The notes under the pieces are model-generated. The model did not search any database and was not told the origin of the DNA. It saw nothing but the letters and a program-made list of their open reading frames with translations. Shown in pieces: positions 16,184-24,437 of a stretch of DNA of 64,000 bases; within the stretch, counting starts at the first letter, position 1, and every line of letters begins with the position of its first letter. The stretch lies in contig NZ_JACORU010000003.1 in NCBI RefSeq assembly GCF_014297445.1, positions 372,001-436,000 on the forward strand, written 5' to 3'. The translations under genes were made by a program, and so were the position numbers. Source of the DNA: Ramlibacter albus. Lineage in GTDB: Bacteria > Pseudomonadota > Gammaproteobacteria > Burkholderiales > Burkholderiaceae_C.

Positions 16184-16869
16184 CCGCACGCATCGACCAC
16201 CTCGTCGTCGTCGCCGCGAGCCTGGAGCAAGGCGCGGCCTGGTGCCGTGAGACGCTGGGCGTCGAGCCCGGCCCGGGCGGCGAACACCCGCTGATGGGCA
16301 CGCACAACCGGCTGCTGCGCATCGCCACGGTGGACTACCCGCGCGCCTACTTCGAGATCATCGCGATCCAGCCGGGCCGCGAGCCGCAGGACGGGCGCCG
16401 CCGCTGGTTCGACATGGACGACGCGCGTTTGCAGCGCGCCGTGAAGGAAGAGCCGCGCCTGGCGCACTTCGTCACGGTGGTGCCGGAGATCGCACCGGCG
16501 TTGCGGGCATGGGCCGAGCTCGGCATCGACCGCGGCCGCGCACTCAAGGCTTCGCGCATGACGCCGCGCGGCCTGCTCGAATGGCAGATCGCCGTGCGCG
16601 ACGACGGCCAGCGCCTGTTCGACGGTGCGCTGCCCACGCTGATCGAGTGGGGCGCGACGCACCCGGTGCCGGGCATGCCCGAGTCGGGCGTGACGCTGCA
16701 GTCGTTCGGCGTCGCGCACCCCGAGCACAGGAAGCTCGCGACGGCCTTCGACGCGATCGGCCTGGCCGGCGTGCACGTGAAGGAAGGCGCGCCGAAGCTG
16801 TGCGCCGTGTTCGACACGCCGAAGGGCCGCGTCAAGCTCGAATCGAACCTGCTGCCGGAGGGCGCATGA
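16180..16869 (+). CDS. VOC/glyoxalase-like domain protein
   Basis: A 229-residue protein with the N-terminal vicinal-oxygen-chelate look TARIDHLVVVAASLEQGAAW, followed by LGVEPGPGGEHPLMGTHNRL (a glyoxalase_3-type pattern) and a paired C-terminal half ending VFDTPKGRVKLESN. Metal ligands could include His in IDHLVV and GTHN and a glutamate in YFEIIAI. Reaction unknown. Four-nt overlaps at both ends place it firmly in the operon between PhzF and the dehydratase. Confidence 0.85.
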   Translation: MTARIDHLVVVAASLEQGAAWCRETLGVEPGPGGEHPLMGTHNRLLRIATVDYPRAYFEIIAIQPGREPQDGRRRWFDMDDARLQRAVKEEPRLAHFVTVVPEIAPALRAWAELGIDRGRALKASRMTPRGLLEWQIAVRDDGQRLFDGALPTLIEWGATHPVPGMPESGVTLQSFGVAHPEHRKLATAFDAIGLAGVHVKEGAPKLCAVFDTPKGRVKLESNLLPEGA

Positions 16870-17834
16870 ACCCGATCACGCGAGAAGAAGTCGAAGCGGC
16901 GCAGCGCGTCGTCTACGCCATGATGAAGCCGACGCCGCAGTACGCGTGGCCGCTGCTGCGCGAGCGGCTGGGCATCAAGGTGTGGGTGAAGCACGAGAAC
17001 CACACGCCGGCCGGGGCGTTCAAGGTGCGCGGCGGGCAGGTGTACTTCGAGGCGCTGGCGCGCACCGAGCCCGCGACGCGAGGCGTGGTCTCCGCCACGC
17101 GCGGCAACCACGGCCAGTCGGTGGGCTGGGGCGCGCGCAAGTACGGGCTGGCGGCGACCATCGTCGTGCCGCACGGCAACTCGGTGGAGAAGAACGCGGC
17201 CATGCGCGCGCTCGGTGTCGAGCTGCTGGAGCATGGCGAGGACTTCCAGGCCGCGCGGGAGTATGCGATCGCGCTTGGACAGGAGCGCGGGCTGCACATG
17301 GTGCCGTCGTTCCATCGCGACCTCGTGCGCGGCGTGATGACCTACTGGGTCGAGTTCTTCGAGAGTTTTCCGCGCGGCGAGGAGCCGGCGGTCGTGTACG
17401 TGCCGGTCGGCCAGGGCTCCGGCTTCTGCGCGGCCGCGGCGGCGCGCGCGTTCACGGGTGCGAAGAGCAAGCTCGTCGGCGTGGTCTCGGCGCATGCGAC
17501 GACCTACCTCGATTCGTTCCGGGCGAAGCGCGTGGTCGAGTCGCCGGTGACGGCGGTGCTTGCCGACGGCATGGCTTGCCGCATTGCCGATGAGGAGGCG
17601 CTGGAGATCGTCCTGCGCGAGGCGGAGGACATCGTCACCGTCACCGACGACGAAGTGGCCGAGGCGATGCGCATCCTCTTTGCCGATACGCACAACGTGG
17701 CCGAAGGCGCCGGCGCCGCGGGGTTGGCCGCTGCGATCAAGGGGCGCGGGCGGTGGCCGGGCGCCACCGTCGGTTTCGCGCTGACGGGCGGCAACGTCGA
17801 CACCGACGTGTTCGCCCGCGTGCTGCAGGGCTGA
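16866..17834 (+). CDS. Threonine dehydratase-like PLP enzyme (fold type II)
   Basis: A 322-residue serine/threonine dehydratase-family protein. The PLP lysine is in HTPAGAFKVRGGQ (~residue 50), the substrate loop is SATRGNHGQSVGWGA, and the phosphate-binding glycine loop is PVGQGSGFCAA. It lacks the ACT regulatory domain of IlvA, so it is catabolic or a racemase/hydroxyamino-acid dehydratase type. Last gene of the operon. Together with an aminotransferase and two exporters it points to breakdown of a hydroxy- or beta-substituted amino acid. Confidence 0.9.
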   Translation: MNPITREEVEAAQRVVYAMMKPTPQYAWPLLRERLGIKVWVKHENHTPAGAFKVRGGQVYFEALARTEPATRGVVSATRGNHGQSVGWGARKYGLAATIVVPHGNSVEKNAAMRALGVELLEHGEDFQAAREYAIALGQERGLHMVPSFHRDLVRGVMTYWVEFFESFPRGEEPAVVYVPVGQGSGFCAAAAARAFTGAKSKLVGVVSAHATTYLDSFRAKRVVESPVTAVLADGMACRIADEEALEIVLREAEDIVTVTDDEVAEAMRILFADTHNVAEGAGAAGLAAAIKGRGRWPGATVGFALTGGNVDTDVFARVLQG

Positions 17835-17840
17835 CAGCCG

Positions 17841-18350
17841 CTAGGAAGACTTCTTCGCCGCGGACTTGCGGCCCGTCGATTTGCGGGCGCTGGTCTTGCG
17901 GCCGGTCGAAGACTTCTTCGCCGAGGCCGACTTGCGAGAGGTGGTGGATTTCTTCGCAGCAGTCTTGCGCGACGTGGTCGACTTCTTGGCGGCCGTCTTC
18001 CGTGAAGTCGTGGACTTCTTGGCGGCCGTCTTGCGTGAAGTCGTCGACTTCTTCGCAGCCGTCTTGCGTGACGTCGTCGACTTTTTCGCCGCACTCTTGC
18101 GCGCCGTCGTGGACTTCTTCGCCGCCGTCTTGCGCGCGCCCGACGTCTTCTTCGCAGCCGTCTTCGTGCCGCCCGAAGACTTCTTCGCAGGCACCTTGCC
18201 GCCTTCCCTGCGCGCCTCGGACAGCCCGATCGCGATGGCCTGCTTGCGGCTGGTCACCTTCTTGCCGCTGCCGCTCTTGAGGGTGCCCCGCTTGAACTCG
18301 TGCATCTCCTCTTCGACCTTGTCCGAAGCCTTCTTGCCATAGCGCGCCAT
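17841..18350 (-). CDS. Histone H1-like Lys/Ala/Ser/Thr-rich protein with DUF6496-type head
   Basis: A 169-residue, extremely basic, probably DNA-associated protein. Residues 1-55 form a conserved head (MARYGKKASDKVEEEMHEFK, then VTSRKQAIAIGLSEARREG) that I recognise as the DUF6496 type. Residues 65-141 are seven 11-residue repeats, AAKKSTTSRKT and close variants, followed by a degenerate SSTGRKTSARKSTG tail. The ATG at 18350 follows AAGGAGAAAACG. Proteins like this (HctA/AlgP/KfrA-tail style) bind nucleic acid through charge; a specific role is unknown. It converges on the dehydratase operon. Confidence 0.88.
   Translation of the reverse strand: MARYGKKASDKVEEEMHEFKRGTLKSGSGKKVTSRKQAIAIGLSEARREGGKVPAKKSSGGTKTAAKKTSGARKTAAKKSTTARKSAAKKSTTSRKTAAKKSTTSRKTAAKKSTTSRKTAAKKSTTSRKTAAKKSTTSRKSASAKKSSTGRKTSARKSTGRKSAAKKSS
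17928..18158 (-). repeat. 33-bp coding tandem repeat (7 units)
   Basis: The DNA encoding residues 65-141 of the H1-like protein consists of seven 33-bp units, each giving AAKK[ST][TS][TG][SA]RK[TS]. Unit number is likely to vary between strains by slippage or recombination without changing the frame. Confidence 0.85.
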
Positions 18351-18501
18351 CGTTTTCTCCTTGTGGTTGTCGCCGATCCGCCGATGACAACGCCATTCGC
18401 GGCCCTTGGTATGACAGACAAGGCGCCGCGTGCGTGTGAGCCTTCGGCGACAGTCGCGAGCGGGACGGACACGCCTGCTTGCGCTCGCCACAATCCGCCG
18501 C

Positions 18502-19173
18502 ATGGGAACGCTATACATGGTGCGCCATGGCCAGGCCTCGTTCGGCGAGGCCGACTACGACAACCTGAGCGAGCTCGGCCACAAGCAGAGCGTGCGCCTG
18601 GGTGAATGGTTCGCCCGCAAGGGCATCCACTTCGACGCCTTCATCGCCGGCACGCTGCGCCGCCACAAGCAGACGCTGGAGGGCATCCTCAAGGGCATGG
18701 ACCGGGCGGGCGAGCACCTCTCGTGGGAAGGCCTGAACGAATACGACAGCGAGGCCGTGATCGCCACCGTGCACCCGCACAAGCTGGAAAAGCCGACGTC
18801 GCCCGAGATGTACCGCCACCACTTCCGCCTGCTGCGCGACGGGCTCGCGCAATGGATGGCGGGCGTGGTCAGCCCCAGGGGCATGCCGTCGTACAACGAC
18901 TTCGTGACCGGGGTGTCCAGCGCGCTCGACCACGTGCGCGCCAACCACTATGGCCAGAACGTGCTGGTCGTCACCAGCGGCGGGCCGATCTCGACAGCGG
19001 TGGGCTACGTGCTCGGCACCGGCGCGGAAACGACGATCGACCTGAACCTGCGCATCCGCAACACCTCGGTCACCGAGTTCGCGTTCACGCCCAAGCGCCA
19101 CATGCTCGTGATGTACAACGCCATCCCGCACCTGGACGCACCCGAGTACAAGGACTGGGTCACCTACTCCTGA
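18502..19173 (+). CDS. Histidine phosphatase family protein
   Basis: A 223-residue phosphoglycerate-mutase-like protein. The catalytic histidine is in the N-terminal LYMVRHGQASFGEADYDNLSELG, and the second histidine-type region is VLVVTSGGPIST, where the usual His of the second motif appears replaced (SGG rather than SHG). Several related proteins with this change are annotated as phosphatases but untested. The ATG at 18502 was chosen because upstream in-frame sequence is arginine-rich. Its last 10 nt overlap the 3' end of the convergent histidine kinase gene. Confidence 0.82.
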   Translation: MGTLYMVRHGQASFGEADYDNLSELGHKQSVRLGEWFARKGIHFDAFIAGTLRRHKQTLEGILKGMDRAGEHLSWEGLNEYDSEAVIATVHPHKLEKPTSPEMYRHHFRLLRDGLAQWMAGVVSPRGMPSYNDFVTGVSSALDHVRANHYGQNVLVVTSGGPISTAVGYVLGTGAETTIDLNLRIRNTSVTEFAFTPKRHMLVMYNAIPHLDAPEYKDWVTYS

Positions 19174-20480
19174 GGGGGGAAGGTGATGGCGTAGCGGCGC
19201 CCCGCGCCTGCGGGGTTGGTGCCCGCTTCGAAGCGCGCGCCGTGCACGGCCGCCACCTTCTCGATCACCCGCAGGCCGAGCCCCAGTCGCAGCGCCGGCG
19301 TCGCGCTGTCGGACGCGGCGTCGCTCGCGTCGTCGCACACCGCCAGTGTGCGCCGCGGCGCGTCGACCTCCACCCGCACGTGCGTGCCACGCGGCGTGTG
19401 GCTCACGGCGTTTTCCAGCAGGTTGCGCAGCGCCAGCTCCAGCAACACGGCGTGGCCCGGCACCGCCAGCGGGGCATCGGCGACGAGTTCCAGCTCATGC
19501 CCGGTGCGGTCGGCCTGCGGCGCCATCTCGGCGACGACGCGTTGCGCCAGCTCGCCGAGTGCCACCGGCTGGGCGGCCTCGGCCAGCTCGGTGCGGCTGG
19601 CACGCGCGAGCGCCAGCAGGTGCGACAGCACTTCAGCGGCACGCAGGGCATCCACTTCGAGGCGGCGCGCCAGCGCCGGCACTTCCGCGCCGTCCGCATC
19701 CTGCAGCGCACGCGCCTGCAGCGAGATGGAGGCGAGCGGCGTGCGCAGCTCGTGCGCGAACTCGCTCGCCAGCGACCGCTCGCGCTCCAGCGCCGCCTGG
19801 TAGCGCACCACGAGCTTGTCGATGGCGTCCACCGTGCCCTGCAGCTCGCGCGGCCGCGCGGCGGCGTCGAGCTGCTGGCCGCGCTCGACGTCGAGCGCAT
19901 GCACCTGCTGCGAGAGCTCGTGAAGCGAGCGCAGCCCGCGGTGGATGGCAAACCCCAGCACCAGCGCCACGACCGGCAGCAGCCACAGGCTGGGCGCGAT
20001 CACCTGCCCCGCAATGTCGTCGGCCAGGTCGTCGCGCTCCCGTTCCGAGAGCAGCACCATCACGCGGCGGTCGTGCGAGTCGTTCCAGCGCGAGAACGCG
20101 CGCCACGGCTGCGGCGGCTCGCCGAGCGACAGCGTCGTGAACCCTTCCGGGCTGCCGAACCCGGGTTCCGGCGCGTCGCCGCTGCGCGCCAGCACGTTGC
20201 CGCGCGGGTCCCAGATGATGACGCTCAGCGACTGCTGGTAGTCGTGGGCGCGCAGGTCGCTCGCGGTGTCCGGCAGGCGAGCGCCGCTTTCGCGCATGAA
20301 GCTGCCGTTGGCATAGGCCATGAGCAGCGCGGACGTGCTGGCGAGGTGGCCGTCCGTCAGTTCGTCGGCCTCGTGCTGCCCCGCCTGCCAGCCGGCGACC
20401 AGCAGGCTGGCCCACACGACACCGAGGCCGCCCAGCACCCAGGCGAACAGGTCGCGCGCGAGCGAGTTGCCGGGCTTCAA
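19164..20480 (-). CDS. Sensor histidine kinase, PmrB/QseC-like
   Basis: A 438-residue inner-membrane kinase. It has a first membrane helix (~12-32), a periplasmic sensor of ~120 residues, a second helix (~160-182), an H-box with the phospho-His at ~243 (FAHELRTPLASI), an N-box (LALRNLLENAVSHTPRGTH) and a final ATP-binding glycine region (LRLGLGLRVIEKVAAVHG). The ATG overlaps the stop of the response regulator gene by 4 nt, so the two are co-translated. The genes opposite (PAP2 phosphatase and EptA) suggest control of lipid A charge, as in PmrAB. The periplasmic part lacks a recognisable ExxE iron motif. Confidence 0.9.
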   Translation of the reverse strand: MKPGNSLARDLFAWVLGGLGVVWASLLVAGWQAGQHEADELTDGHLASTSALLMAYANGSFMRESGARLPDTASDLRAHDYQQSLSVIIWDPRGNVLARSGDAPEPGFGSPEGFTTLSLGEPPQPWRAFSRWNDSHDRRVMVLLSERERDDLADDIAGQVIAPSLWLLPVVALVLGFAIHRGLRSLHELSQQVHALDVERGQQLDAAARPRELQGTVDAIDKLVVRYQAALERERSLASEFAHELRTPLASISLQARALQDADGAEVPALARRLEVDALRAAEVLSHLLALARASRTELAEAAQPVALGELAQRVVAEMAPQADRTGHELELVADAPLAVPGHAVLLELALRNLLENAVSHTPRGTHVRVEVDAPRRTLAVCDDASDAASDSATPALRLGLGLRVIEKVAAVHGARFEAGTNPAGAGRRYAITFPPQE

Positions 20481-21163
20481 GGTGCAGGCTCCGCGGGGAT
20501 GAAGTAGCCCACGCCGCGCACCGTGCGCACGAGCCCCTCGCCCAGCTTGCGCCGCAAGCGGTGCACGTGCACCTCGATCGCGTTGCTGTCGAGGGCACTG
20601 TCGAAGTTGTACAGGCGCGCTTCGAGCTGCGCGCGCGACAGGACGTGCGGCCGCTCCTCCAGCAAGGCGAGCAGCACGGAAAACTCGCGCGGCGAAAGCT
20701 CCACCGGGGCGCCGCCGCGCGTCACCGTGCGCGCGGCCGGGTCAATGACCAGCTCGCCGTACGCGATCGTCGGCAGCGCGCGCCCCGCCGCACGGCGGCG
20801 CAACGCGCGCATGCGCGCGGCCAGCTCGTCGGGATCGAAAGGCTTGGCGACATAGTCGTCGGCGCCGAGGTCGAGCCCGGCGATGCGCGACGCAACCTCG
20901 TCGCGCGCCGTCATGATCAGCACGGGGGTGTGCGGGTCGGGCAGCCGCCCCGCCGGCGCCGCGCGCAACTGCCGCAACAGCGTCGTGCCGTCGCCGTCCC
21001 GCAGGCCCAGGTCCAGCAGCACCATGTCGAAGGGCTCCGCCGCCAACGCGGTCCACCCGTCGCGGACGGAAGCGACGACGTCCACCGCGAGCCCCTGCTT
21101 GCGCAGGTGCGCCGCCAGCCCGCCCGCGATGCCTTCGTCGTCCTCGACCACCAGTACCCGCAT
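20477..21163 (-). CDS. OmpR/PhoB-family response regulator, PmrA/QseB-like
   Basis: A 228-residue regulator. The receiver domain (1-~120) has the acidic pair MRVLVVEDDEG, the phospho-acceptor Asp in MVLLDLGLRDGDG, Thr in ILIMTARD-type sequence and Lys in YVAKPFDPDEL. The winged-helix DNA-binding domain (~130-225) has LSPREFSVLLALLEE and SNAIEVHVHRLRRKLG. The ATG at 21163 was used because sequence upstream is not protein-like. A PmrA-box-like repeat sits 13 nt upstream, in the 54 bp shared with the PAP2 gene, consistent with autoregulation and control of the divergent lipid A genes. Confidence 0.92.
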   Translation of the reverse strand: MRVLVVEDDEGIAGGLAAHLRKQGLAVDVVASVRDGWTALAAEPFDMVLLDLGLRDGDGTTLLRQLRAAPAGRLPDPHTPVLIMTARDEVASRIAGLDLGADDYVAKPFDPDELAARMRALRRRAAGRALPTIAYGELVIDPAARTVTRGGAPVELSPREFSVLLALLEERPHVLSRAQLEARLYNFDSALDSNAIEVHVHRLRRKLGEGLVRTVRGVGYFIPAEPAP

Positions 21164-21176
21164 GCCCCATTCTGCC

Positions 21177-21193
21177 GTTAAGGATGACTTAAG
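21177..21193. promoter_or_regulatory. PmrA-box-like direct repeat
   Basis: GTTAAG-gatga-CTTAAG: two TTAAG half-sites in direct repeat with a 5-bp spacer, located in the 54 bp between the divergent response regulator and PAP2 genes. The known PmrA box is HTTAAK-N5-HTTAAK; only the first base deviates. Inference: binding site for the adjacent regulator controlling both directions. Confidence 0.65.
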
Positions 21194-21217
21194 CCGGCCG
21201 GTGCACCATGCCGACCC

Positions 21218-21919
21218 ATGTCTGTACCCGCGCTGAGCGCCGGCCCGACGCCCGCGGTGCGGCGCGTGGGCGCCGGCACGGTCCTCGTTGCCTGCCTCGC
21301 ACTCGTCATCGGGTGGGACGTGCTCGGCCTCGACTTCGCGGTGGCGCAATGGTCCGGCGACGAATCCGGCTTCCCCCTGCGCCACCACTGGCTCCTGACC
21401 ACCGTCCTGCACGACGGCGCCCGCTGGCTTTCGTGGGCGCTCGCCCTGCTGCTGTGCGTGGGCGCCTGGCGCCCCGCCGGCCCGCTCGCACGCCTGCCGG
21501 TGGCGCAGCGCCTGCAGCTGGCCGTGAGCACTCTCGTGGCGGCCGCGGCCGTGTCGCTGCTCAAGGGGTTCAGCGTGACGAGCTGCCCGTGGGACCTGCA
21601 GCAGTTCGGCGGCGTCGCGCAATATGTCTCGCACTGGTCGCAGCTGGCCGACGGCGGCGCGGGGCACTGTTTCCCGGCGGGCCATGCCTCGTCCGGGTTC
21701 GTTTTCGTCGCCGGCTGGTTCGCTTTCCGCGACAATGACCGCAGCCATGCGGCGACATGGCTGGCGGGCTCGCTGGCCGCGGGCACCCTGCTCGGCATCG
21801 CCCAGCAGCTCAGGGGCGCGCACTTCATGAGCCACACGCTCTGGACCGCCTGGATCTGCTGCGCCACCTGCTGGGCCCTGGACGGCCTGCACCGCAAATT
21901 CGCCGTCTCGGAGTTCTGA
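21218..21919 (+). CDS. PAP2-family membrane phosphatase (lipid A phosphatase-like)
   Basis: A 233-residue inner-membrane protein with about five to six helices. PAP2 active-site motifs are visible: motif 1 as LLKGFSVTSCPWDL, motif 2 as CFPAGHASSGF, and motif 3 as RGAHFMSHTLWTAW, with the catalytic His residues in motifs 2 and 3. Such proteins remove phosphate from lipid A or undecaprenyl/phosphatidyl lipids. It starts 54 bp from the divergent PmrA-like regulator and overlaps eptA by 1 nt (TGATG), so it probably works with EptA on lipid A. Confidence 0.85.
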   Translation: MSVPALSAGPTPAVRRVGAGTVLVACLALVIGWDVLGLDFAVAQWSGDESGFPLRHHWLLTTVLHDGARWLSWALALLLCVGAWRPAGPLARLPVAQRLQLAVSTLVAAAAVSLLKGFSVTSCPWDLQQFGGVAQYVSHWSQLADGGAGHCFPAGHASSGFVFVAGWFAFRDNDRSHAATWLAGSLAAGTLLGIAQQLRGAHFMSHTLWTAWICCATCWALDGLHRKFAVSEF

Positions 21920-23550
21920 TGGATCGCAAGCGCTGGGCGGTGGCGCCCGCCACCCTGGTGGTGGCCGCCTGCACGTGGCTGGCCACCGTGGGCAACCTCG
22001 CATTGTGGAGCGAGCTGCACGCGCTCGGCGCGTTGAACGGCCCTGCCGACTGGCTGCTCGCCGCCGCGCTGGCCGCCATCAGCGGCGCGCTGCTGGTCGC
22101 CCTCTCCAGCCTGTTCGCGTGGCGCGGCGTGCTCAAGCCGTGGCTCGTGTTCCTCCTCGTGGCGGCCGGCATCGGCCTGCACTACATGCTGGCCTACCAC
22201 GTGGTGATCGACAGCACGATGATGGTCAACGTCGCGCAGACGGACCCGCGCGAGGTGGGCGGCCTCGTCGGGTGGGACCTCCTGTTCACGCTGGCCTGGT
22301 CAGCCCTGCTGCCGGCCTGGCTGGTGGCGCGCGCACCGCTCGGGCCGTGGCCTGGGTGGCGGCGCCAAGCCGTGCGCAACGCCTTGCTCGCCGGCGCCGC
22401 GCTCGCCGCCTGCGCGGCCTTCCTGCTCGCGCAGTTCCAGCCGCTGGCGGGCACGATGCGCAACCACAAGCAGCTGCGCTACCTGCTCAACCCGCTCAAT
22501 TCGCTCTACGCCCTGGCCGAGCTGGGCACGCGCCCGCTGCGCAACCCGATCGGCCCGATGGAGCCGCTGGGTCGCGACGCGCAGGTCGCCGGTACGCGGG
22601 AGAAGCCGCCGATGCTGGTGCTGGTGCTCGGCGAGACGGCGCGCAGCGGCAACTTCTCGGTCAACGGCTACGCACGCGAGACCACGCCCCAGGTCGCGCG
22701 CGAGGACATCGCGAGCTGGCGCAACGCGTGGTCCTGCGGCACGAGCACGGCGGCGTCGCTGCCGTGCATGTTCTCGCACCTCGGGCGCACGGCGTTCGAC
22801 GCGCGCCGCGCCGACAGCGAGAACCTGCTCGATGTGCTGCAGCACGCGGGGCTGGCCGTGCTGTGGGTCGACAACCAGGCCGGCTGCAAGGGCCTGTGCA
22901 AGCGCATCCCCAACGTGGCGACCACCTTCGAGAAGGACCCGGTGCTCTGCGCCGGGGGCGAGTGCCTCGACGCCATCATGCTGCAGGGGCTCGAGGCGCG
23001 CGTGAAGGCGCTGCCCGCCGAGCGCCGCGCGCGCGGCGTCGTGCTCGTGCTGCACCAGATGGGCAGCCACGGCCCGGCGTACAGCAAGCGGTCGCCACCG
23101 GAGTACAAGCGCTGGCTGCCCGAGTGCACCAGCATCAACCTGCAGGACTGCGGCCGGCAGGACGTGGTGAACGCCTACGACAACACCATCGCGTACACCG
23201 ACCACGTGCTCGCCTCCACCATCCGCTGGCTCAAGGCGCAGCCCGCCTACGAGACGGCGATGGTGTACGTGTCCGACCACGGCGAGTCGCTCGGCGAGAA
23301 CAACCTCTACCTGCATGGCATGCCGTACAGCATCGCGCCCGACGTGCAGAAGCGCGTGCCGTGGATCACGTGGCTGTCGCCCGCCTTCCAGGCGCGCACC
23401 GGCATCACCACCGAGTGCCTGCGCAAGCGCGCCGGTGAGCCGGTGTCGCACGACCACTACTTCCATTCGGTGCTGGGGCTGATGCAGGTGCAGACGAGCG
23501 CCTACGACGGGGCGCGCGACGCCTACGCGCCCTGCCGCGCCGCGCCTTAA
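21919..23550 (+). CDS. eptA: Phosphoethanolamine transferase, lipid A-modifying
   Basis: A 543-residue inner-membrane enzyme that transfers phosphoethanolamine to lipid A and lowers its negative charge. Five N-terminal membrane helices lie within residues ~10-170. The sulfatase-fold periplasmic domain holds the zinc ligand in VLGETARSGNFS (Glu ~239), the nucleophile threonine in CGTSTAASLPCMFS (~275-277), and the metal site YVSDHGESLGENNLYLHG. Cysteines in the domain fit its disulfides. Position opposite a PmrAB-like pair is typical of PmrC/EptA genes that confer polymyxin tolerance; the actual phenotype is untested. Confidence 0.92.
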   Translation: MDRKRWAVAPATLVVAACTWLATVGNLALWSELHALGALNGPADWLLAAALAAISGALLVALSSLFAWRGVLKPWLVFLLVAAGIGLHYMLAYHVVIDSTMMVNVAQTDPREVGGLVGWDLLFTLAWSALLPAWLVARAPLGPWPGWRRQAVRNALLAGAALAACAAFLLAQFQPLAGTMRNHKQLRYLLNPLNSLYALAELGTRPLRNPIGPMEPLGRDAQVAGTREKPPMLVLVLGETARSGNFSVNGYARETTPQVAREDIASWRNAWSCGTSTAASLPCMFSHLGRTAFDARRADSENLLDVLQHAGLAVLWVDNQAGCKGLCKRIPNVATTFEKDPVLCAGGECLDAIMLQGLEARVKALPAERRARGVVLVLHQMGSHGPAYSKRSPPEYKRWLPECTSINLQDCGRQDVVNAYDNTIAYTDHVLASTIRWLKAQPAYETAMVYVSDHGESLGENNLYLHGMPYSIAPDVQKRVPWITWLSPAFQARTGITTECLRKRAGEPVSHDHYFHSVLGLMQVQTSAYDGARDAYAPCRAAP

Positions 23551-23559
23551 ACTGCGCCG

Positions 23560-23916
23560 ATGACCGATTGGTGGGTGATCTGCCTGTGCGCCGGCTGGTG
23601 CGGCGTGTGCCGCGACTGGCGGCCCGCCTTCGAGCAGGCCGCGCGCGACAACCCCGGCCTGCGCTTCGCCTGGGTGGACGTCGAGGACGAGGCGGACCAC
23701 ATGGGCGACATCGACATCGAGACCTTCCCCACGCTGCTGGTCGCCCGCGCTGACGAGGCCCTGTTCCTCGGGCCCGTGCAGCCCACGGCGGCGCAGGTGA
23801 CGCGCCTCGTGGCCAGCCTGCAAGCTCAGCCGCAGCCCGCGCCGGGGCTTCCCGACGACGCCCAAGGCCTCGTCAAGCGCCTCGCCGCACACGTCTTGCA
23901 GGGCGCCGCCCTGTAG
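23560..23916 (+). CDS. Small thioredoxin-like protein
   Basis: A 118-residue cytoplasmic protein with a thioredoxin fold. The redox motif is CGVC in LCAGWCGVCRDWRPAFEQA, with the cis-proline region DIETFPTLLVARADEALFLG. It carries no signal peptide. It follows eptA by 9 nt, so it may be co-transcribed, but a link to lipid A is not obvious. Partner proteins are unknown. Confidence 0.88.
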   Translation: MTDWWVICLCAGWCGVCRDWRPAFEQAARDNPGLRFAWVDVEDEADHMGDIDIETFPTLLVARADEALFLGPVQPTAAQVTRLVASLQAQPQPAPGLPDDAQGLVKRLAAHVLQGAAL

Positions 23917-24052
23917 GCGCGCAAGGCCGCGTCCTACAGCGGACTGCAGGCGCGCCTGACGAGCGCGAAACGCTCACCCAAGCTCAATCGATGCATGGCC
24001 CACGCAGATGCGGCCATGCAGTTCCAACCCGTTACCCAAGGAGATCCAGACC

Positions 24053-24379
24053 ATGGCTTCCAACAACCAAGACATGCAGGGCATGCAAGGCGGCGCAAGC
24101 GGCGGCATGAAGTCCGGCAAGAGCAACCGCGGCTTCGCGTCCATGGACCCGGAGCGCCAGCGCCAGATCGCCAGCGAAGGCGGCCGCGCGGCGCACGAGA
24201 AGGGCACCGCCCACGAGTTCACGTCCGAGGAAGCCCGTGAAGCCGGCCGCAAGGGCGGCATGGCGCGCAGCGCCAACCGCAGCAAGGCGAACCAGTCCAA
24301 CCAGGGCAACCAGCCCGCGGGCGGCAATTCGCTGGGCAGCAACCAGCAGGATGGCCAGGGCGAGAGCTCCAACCGCTGA
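24053..24379 (+). CDS. KGG-domain stress-induced protein (YciG/con-10-like)
   Basis: A 108-residue hydrophilic, disordered protein. It contains KGG-type repeats: GFASMDPERQRQIASEGGRA and FTSEEAREAGRKGGMA, followed by an Asn/Gln/Ser-rich tail. Relatives are induced by stress or in stationary phase and are linked with desiccation or biofilm traits. The ATG at 24053 is preceded by AAGGAGATCCAGACC, a strong ribosome-binding site. A textbook terminator follows. Confidence 0.88.
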   Translation: MASNNQDMQGMQGGASGGMKSGKSNRGFASMDPERQRQIASEGGRAAHEKGTAHEFTSEEAREAGRKGGMARSANRSKANQSNQGNQPAGGNSLGSNQQDGQGESSNR

Positions 24380-24410
24380 TAGCGCCGCGTCTGCGCGACT
24401 GAAGTTCAAA

Positions 24411-24432
24411 GGGCGCCGAGGCGCCCTTTTTT
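24411..24432 (+). terminator. Rho-independent terminator of the KGG gene
   Basis: Perfect 7-bp stem gggcgcc / ggcgccc with a 2-nt gap (ga) followed by six T residues. A short A-run on the left side could let it serve the convergent small gene as well. Confidence 0.9.
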
Positions 24433-24437
24433 GTTGC

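Noticed and set aside
14000..16200. Reading the MocR operon as phenazine biosynthesis because of PhzF
   Set aside because: No other phz genes are present, and PhzF-family proteins are widespread isomerases without link to phenazines.
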